This document shows, piece after piece, positions 60,461-64,000 of a stretch of DNA of 64,000 nt. The notes under the pieces are model-generated. The model was not told the origin of the DNA, ran no database searches, and worked only from the letters and a program-made list of their open reading frames with translations. Both the position numbers and the translations under genes were made by a program. The stretch's first letter is position 1. The number at the start of each line of letters is the position of its first letter. Origin of the DNA: JAIXWP01 sp965247015 (GTDB taxonomy: Bacteria > Bacteroidota > Bacteroidia > Flavobacteriales_D > Sanyastnellaceae); the NCBI GenBank assembly GCA_965247015.1, contig CBDFGG010000004.1:1054001-1118000 (forward strand), in the 5' to 3' direction.

Positions 60461-63400
60461 TTATTTCTTCACCACCAACGAACGGTCAACAATCGTGTTG
60501 CTCGTCTGAATTTGGATATGATAAACTCCATTGCTCCATGCTGCTGCATCAAGAACAAATGAACTTGCATTTACATTCTGGTTTTGGAAAACAATCTTAC
60601 CCATGTTGTCCATTACTCTTACTGATTCAACAACTTCTTCAGCATTGATTCTTACAACATTTGCTGTTGGGTTTGGATAAACTGAAACGTTGACTTCTTC
60701 CACCTCTTCAATAGAATTGAAAATCAAATCAACTGTATTTGAAGCGATATCTGTACAACCTTGGATTGTTGCAGAAAGCGTAATCGTCAATTCAGCTAGG
60801 TTTTCTAAGAAATCATAAGTGTAATCGTGAGAAACTGTTTCGCCTGATCCTGTTGCTCCGTCGCCGAAGTCCCAAGCCAATGTGGTAGCTCCTGTGCTGG
60901 TGCTTGTCAAATCAACGGTAGCACCAAGAATGCTAAACTCAAAAGGTGAAGGCAAATCAAATGATGCAATCACATTGTTGGTCACGTCTGCTGCGTAACG
61001 TGGAAGCAGTACATAGTTATTGTCAAAAGCTGGAGCTGGGTCCATTTGCTCAACAATACCAGTCAATGTGAAATGACCTTCCCATGGTGAAGCTGACCAG
61101 AATTCTGTATCGCTATCCACCAATACTTGGTAAGTATTTGATCCATCCGTAACATCAACAACAAAGAATGACTCTGAGGGATTCCACTGTGTTTCATCCA
61201 CTAATTCAACACAATTAATAGTGACCAAATGGCTCTCCATACCTTCAGTGAATTGATTCACTGAAAGAGGAAACTCTAATTCATTCTCTGGGGATATGAA
61301 TGTGATATAATCAGGACGAATTTCTTGTTGACCCATGAACTGAGAAATGTATCCACCCACGTGAACGAAATCACCTTCTGTTACGGTGTACCCGAAATTC
61401 TCAGTAGCAGCAAAAACTTTGATCCCATCTGTCGCATCAATAAGATGGAAATGAACACCAGAAGAATTGAAGTTAATTCCATGAACTACACCGCGCAATT
61501 CGCAATACACATCTAAACTATCCGCTATACCGTTGATATCAGTAGAAGCGACTTCAGCAATCGTATAAACAGGATAAGCCTGGTCATTTGGCTCGATTGA
61601 TACTGTCAATTCTGGAGTTACAAAATCAACCTCCATACTGCTTGAAAGTACAAGTGTGAAGAACTCTGTAAGGTCTTCTTCAATTTCATCATTAGTGATT
61701 TCTACTTGGAAACTTTGAGTAGAATTTCCTGCTTCAAATGCAAGCGTATAAGGTCCTGCATTCACATAATCTTCACCAGCCTCAGCAGTGCCGTCAAAAG
61801 CATTTACTTGCACTTCAACAGCCATTGGAATATTGTATGCAGTAACATCCACTGTAAGCATTCCTATTTCTTCTGAAACTGAAAGAGCTGAAACAGCAAA
61901 TCCAATCTGAGGAACAGTGCTACATGGCAAGAAGGAATGATTTCCTAAAGTTGAGTAGTCTGTGATATTACCAAGCGTGTATTGATTAGCACCCACTGCC
62001 CAATCTGTTGTTGGAGCAGTAATGTAATTGTAGCGAATCAATGAATTATCACGAGTAGTTCCAGCGCCAACTGTCCAGAAATCACCTGGATCTACACCAA
62101 TAACACCAATGACATCAGATGAAACACCTCCTCTTTGAAGTTCGATAGCATCATCACCATTGAAGTTAACAATAGTGCTCGTTGTATCAGCAATATCTAA
62201 GAGTGCTTGATCTGCTTGTGGGTGAACGATTAAGAATGTTTCGCCACCAGCCAAGATTCCTTGTGGTGCGAATACAGAAGAGAAAGTAGTAGCGCCGTTT
62301 GTATAAAGATAAACTTCATACTCATCCAAGTTCACAGGGAAGTTGGTTGGGTTGTAGATTTCAATTGCTTTGTTGAAGCTTGTTCCTTCGAAGTATTCAG
62401 AGAAGAACAATGTTTCGCAACCGTTTTCAAAATCACATGAAACAACATTTACAGTAACAAAATTCGATGACAAGCTTAAGCAAGCACCATCTGTCATTAC
62501 CATTGTCGCATCGTCTCCAGGTTCAATAGTTGCAGGATCAAGGTTACCGAAATAAGCCAATCCCCAGATGCGATATGTTCCTACCGAATAGTTCTCTACT
62601 GTAAATTCTGGACCAGCAAGAATCTCAACAATAATATTGTTAGCGTCAGTTAATACATAAGCAAACGCCGTTTCTTCTGTATTACCAGTTACACCAACTG
62701 TAACGATATCTAAGTACTCATCCGCACACAATGTGTAAACCAACGATTCAGAAGTGATAGTACCACCATTGCATACTGGAATCGTGCAGTCTTCTACTAC
62801 TACTGAAACTGCAGAAGAAAGATCTGAACAATCTGAAGAAGTGAGGTCTAAAACAGAAACACCTGCTTGAAGCAACAAAGGATCTACGGTTCCTGTGTAA
62901 GTAAATCCATAAATCTTGTAATTACCGATTGCTAAACCATTCAAATCAATGCTTGCAGCATCAGTATAATCGATGATTAGATCATTCGCGTCAGTGATGA
63001 AGTACAAGTAAAATTCACCGAGAAGAGTGCTGTTGTTAGACAATACAGTTTCAGCAATGACCTCATCGAAACAAAGATTGATTGGACCAGCGCTTCCGTC
63101 TAATGCTACGTCTCCTGCATCACATGAAGGAGCTTCTGATTGATTGAATGCACCAGGAGTTGGTGTCTGTTGTACATAAACAGCTGTATTAAACGCATCA
63201 CCACCGTCAGGGATACGAGACATGCTGTAAATAGTAGCGTTACCACCCACCATTTCATTCATTTGAATTTGGCCAGGGGTCAATGCTGCAAGCAAGCCTG
63301 TGTCATCAGCATCATCTGTTCCGTATACTAAGGCATCCACTAGGTTAGCGCTTGTAACCATTGCAGCCGTAGCCCAATCAGCAGCGTTACCAGTATAGAT

Positions 63401-63721
63401 TGCCACAGCATCAGCTCCGTTTTGTAAGCTATTGCCAGGAAACTCAATCTGTACTCCGTTTACACCAGCATTACCAAGTACGAAAAGTCCGTTGGCATCA
63501 GTTGTAAATCCGTCAAGATCGTACGCTGCATAAGACATATCATTCGAACCATTGAAGAATACCACTACGAGTCCATCAAGTGATGTACCTGGCGCTCCAT
63601 AAAGTTCAATGAATTCAGCTGCATCGGTGCCTGCCTGATCGGCATCCACCTCGTTAATCACTACTTGAGCGGATGCTCCAAGCGAAAGAAAAACAGATAA
63701 TAGAAGTAAAATTTTCTTCAT
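60461..63721 (-). CDS. Secreted protein with lamin-tail, Calx-beta, OB-fold and PKD domains and T9SS type A sorting domain
   Basis: A 1086-residue exported protein from ATG 63721 (MKKILLLLSVFLSLGASAQ); the frame to 63742 adds only seven residues. Domains are a lamin-tail domain at ~20-195 (VINEVDADQAGTDAAEFIELYG), two related ~110-residue modules (LGEFYLYFITDANDLIIDY and ETAFAYVLTDANNIIVEI), a second lamin-tail domain (~430-600, FFSEYFEGTSFNKAIEIYNP), Calx-beta (~615-720, GTAEAGEDYVNAGP), an OB-fold/DUF5689-like region (~740-915, IKVFAATENFGYTVTEGDFV), PKD (~930-1005, WDFGDGATGSGETVSHDY) and a type A sorting domain (NVSVYPNPTANVVRINA to the terminal VVKK). No nuclease motif is seen. Role probably surface or matrix; unproven. 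Confidence 0.91.
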   Translation of the reverse strand: MKKILLLLSVFLSLGASAQVVINEVDADQAGTDAAEFIELYGAPGTSLDGLVVVFFNGSNDMSYAAYDLDGFTTDANGLFVLGNAGVNGVQIEFPGNSLQNGADAVAIYTGNAADWATAAMVTSANLVDALVYGTDDADDTGLLAALTPGQIQMNEMVGGNATIYSMSRIPDGGDAFNTAVYVQQTPTPGAFNQSEAPSCDAGDVALDGSAGPINLCFDEVIAETVLSNNSTLLGEFYLYFITDANDLIIDYTDAASIDLNGLAIGNYKIYGFTYTGTVDPLLLQAGVSVLDLTSSDCSDLSSAVSVVVEDCTIPVCNGGTITSESLVYTLCADEYLDIVTVGVTGNTEETAFAYVLTDANNIIVEILAGPEFTVENYSVGTYRIWGLAYFGNLDPATIEPGDDATMVMTDGACLSLSSNFVTVNVVSCDFENGCETLFFSEYFEGTSFNKAIEIYNPTNFPVNLDEYEVYLYTNGATTFSSVFAPQGILAGGETFLIVHPQADQALLDIADTTSTIVNFNGDDAIELQRGGVSSDVIGVIGVDPGDFWTVGAGTTRDNSLIRYNYITAPTTDWAVGANQYTLGNITDYSTLGNHSFLPCSTVPQIGFAVSALSVSEEIGMLTVDVTAYNIPMAVEVQVNAFDGTAEAGEDYVNAGPYTLAFEAGNSTQSFQVEITNDEIEEDLTEFFTLVLSSSMEVDFVTPELTVSIEPNDQAYPVYTIAEVASTDINGIADSLDVYCELRGVVHGINFNSSGVHFHLIDATDGIKVFAATENFGYTVTEGDFVHVGGYISQFMGQQEIRPDYITFISPENELEFPLSVNQFTEGMESHLVTINCVELVDETQWNPSESFFVVDVTDGSNTYQVLVDSDTEFWSASPWEGHFTLTGIVEQMDPAPAFDNNYVLLPRYAADVTNNVIASFDLPSPFEFSILGATVDLTSTSTGATTLAWDFGDGATGSGETVSHDYTYDFLENLAELTITLSATIQGCTDIASNTVDLIFNSIEEVEEVNVSVYPNPTANVVRINAEEVVESVRVMDNMGKIVFQNQNVNASSFVLDAAAWSNGVYHIQIQTSNTIVDRSLVVKK

Positions 63722-63739
63722 GAGTTTTGATTTGGGCCT

Positions 63740-63747
63740 CAAAAATA
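63740..63747 (-). promoter_or_regulatory. -7 promoter box of the lamin-tail protein gene (TATTTTTG)
   Basis: Exact TAnnTTTG match on the minus strand, 18 bases before the ATG at 63721. It supports the ATG at 63721 over the upstream in-frame codon at 63742, which lies within the box. Confidence 0.5.
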
Positions 63748-63888
63748 ACCACAGTAAGGCTTACATCCTGACATTTTGTGAATTGATTGTAACGCATTAC
63801 TCACATTTATGATATGCTGGGAAAATGTTCATACTCATTCAATAATTTCTTATCATTGCGATAACAACCTTACCAATCCAAATCGTTC

Positions 63889-64000
63889 ATGAGAACATTC
63901 ATTGCTACTCTAGTTTTTATTTCTTTTTTCATTCCAAGTTTTAGTCAATGTCCTACCTGTACACCGGATGAAACTTGCATCAGTGCCGATGGACTTCCAA
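63889..64000 (+). CDS. N-terminal fragment of a secreted protein (3' end outside window)
   Basis: The last 112 bases begin a gene at ATG 63889: a signal peptide (MRTFIATLVFISFFIPSFSQ) followed by CPTCTPDETCISADGLP. Cysteine-rich mature N-termini like this occur in large T9SS-exported Bacteroidota proteins as far as I recall. The rest lies beyond the window, so no function can be assigned. It is divergent from the lamin-tail protein gene. Confidence 0.55.
   Translation, partial: MRTFIATLVFISFFIPSFSQCPTCTPDETCISADGLP

Noticed and set aside
60461..63721. Secreted nuclease assignment for the lamin-tail protein
   Set aside because: Lamin-tail and OB-fold domains often accompany exonuclease/endonuclease domains, but no nuclease catalytic motif is visible.

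Overview
The window looks like a chromosome segment of a free-living member of the Bacteroidota, most likely Flavobacteriales-like. The evidence is of several kinds. At least six secreted proteins carry type IX secretion system (T9SS) C-terminal sorting domains, five of type A and one of type B. There is a MurF-alanine racemase fusion, plus DUF4270, DUF2490, DUF7948/SBBP and HU-CCDC81/SPOR proteins. Upstream regions repeatedly carry the Bacteroidota -7 promoter box TAnnTTTG rather than a TATAAT box, and Shine-Dalgarno sequences are mostly absent. The sequence is AT-rich. I cannot name a genus from sequence alone.

Layout. 1-5.7 kb: a gene tail at the left edge, a small membrane histidine kinase, then housekeeping genes (pth, rplY, prs), a CPBP-type membrane protease and a tRNA-dihydrouridine synthase. 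5.75-16 kb: two very large paralogous secreted T9SS proteins that flank ispD. 16-20.7 kb: an S9 prolyl-oligopeptidase-like enzyme, a HAD phosphatase, an HU-CCDC81/SPOR membrane protein and kdsB, the last coupled to a TonB-dependent receptor (20.7-23.2 kb). 23.4-26.6 kb: a DUF7948 protein with a seven-unit SBBP propeller. 26.9-33.6 kb: a signalling island with a lipoprotein, a PAS hybrid histidine kinase, a stand-alone H-NOX gas sensor, a histidine kinase whose sensor is the HNOBA domain of eukaryotic-type soluble guanylate cyclase, and a REC-PP2C/SpoIIE phosphatase. 33.6-40.9 kb: purH, a yebC-lipoprotein-DUF2490-DUF2490 operon, tdk and murF-alr. 40.9-49.8 kb: a secreted subtilase-like protein, a type B T9SS protein, ribE, rseP and an unknown secreted protein. 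49.8-50.1 kb: a repeat patch and a tRNA-Leu(CAA). 50.1-56.8 kb: a Kelch-like secreted protein, panC, and a glgA-like/DUF4270/glmS cluster in which the glgA-like gene carries an apparent frameshift. 57-58.9 kb: an apparently highly expressed outer-membrane protein followed by an acidic lipoprotein. 59-64 kb: an EamA transporter, a DUF502 protein, a large lamin-tail-domain T9SS protein and the start of another secreted protein cut by the window edge.

The most interesting region is 27.5-33.6 kb. The H-NOX protein has the heme-ligand His and the YxSxR motif, and 15 bp downstream lies a kinase with an HNOBA domain. Together they split the sensory half of soluble guanylate cyclase into two bacterial proteins. 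The next gene is a REC-SpoIIE phosphatase, so the apparent output is a protein phosphatase rather than cyclic nucleotide synthesis. Other points to follow up are near-leaderless promoters with the layout TATnTTyG-CACC-ATG, a subtilase with Glu in place of the catalytic Asp, a frameshifted glycogen-synthase-like gene, and a transporter whose last codons lie inside a bidirectional terminator.
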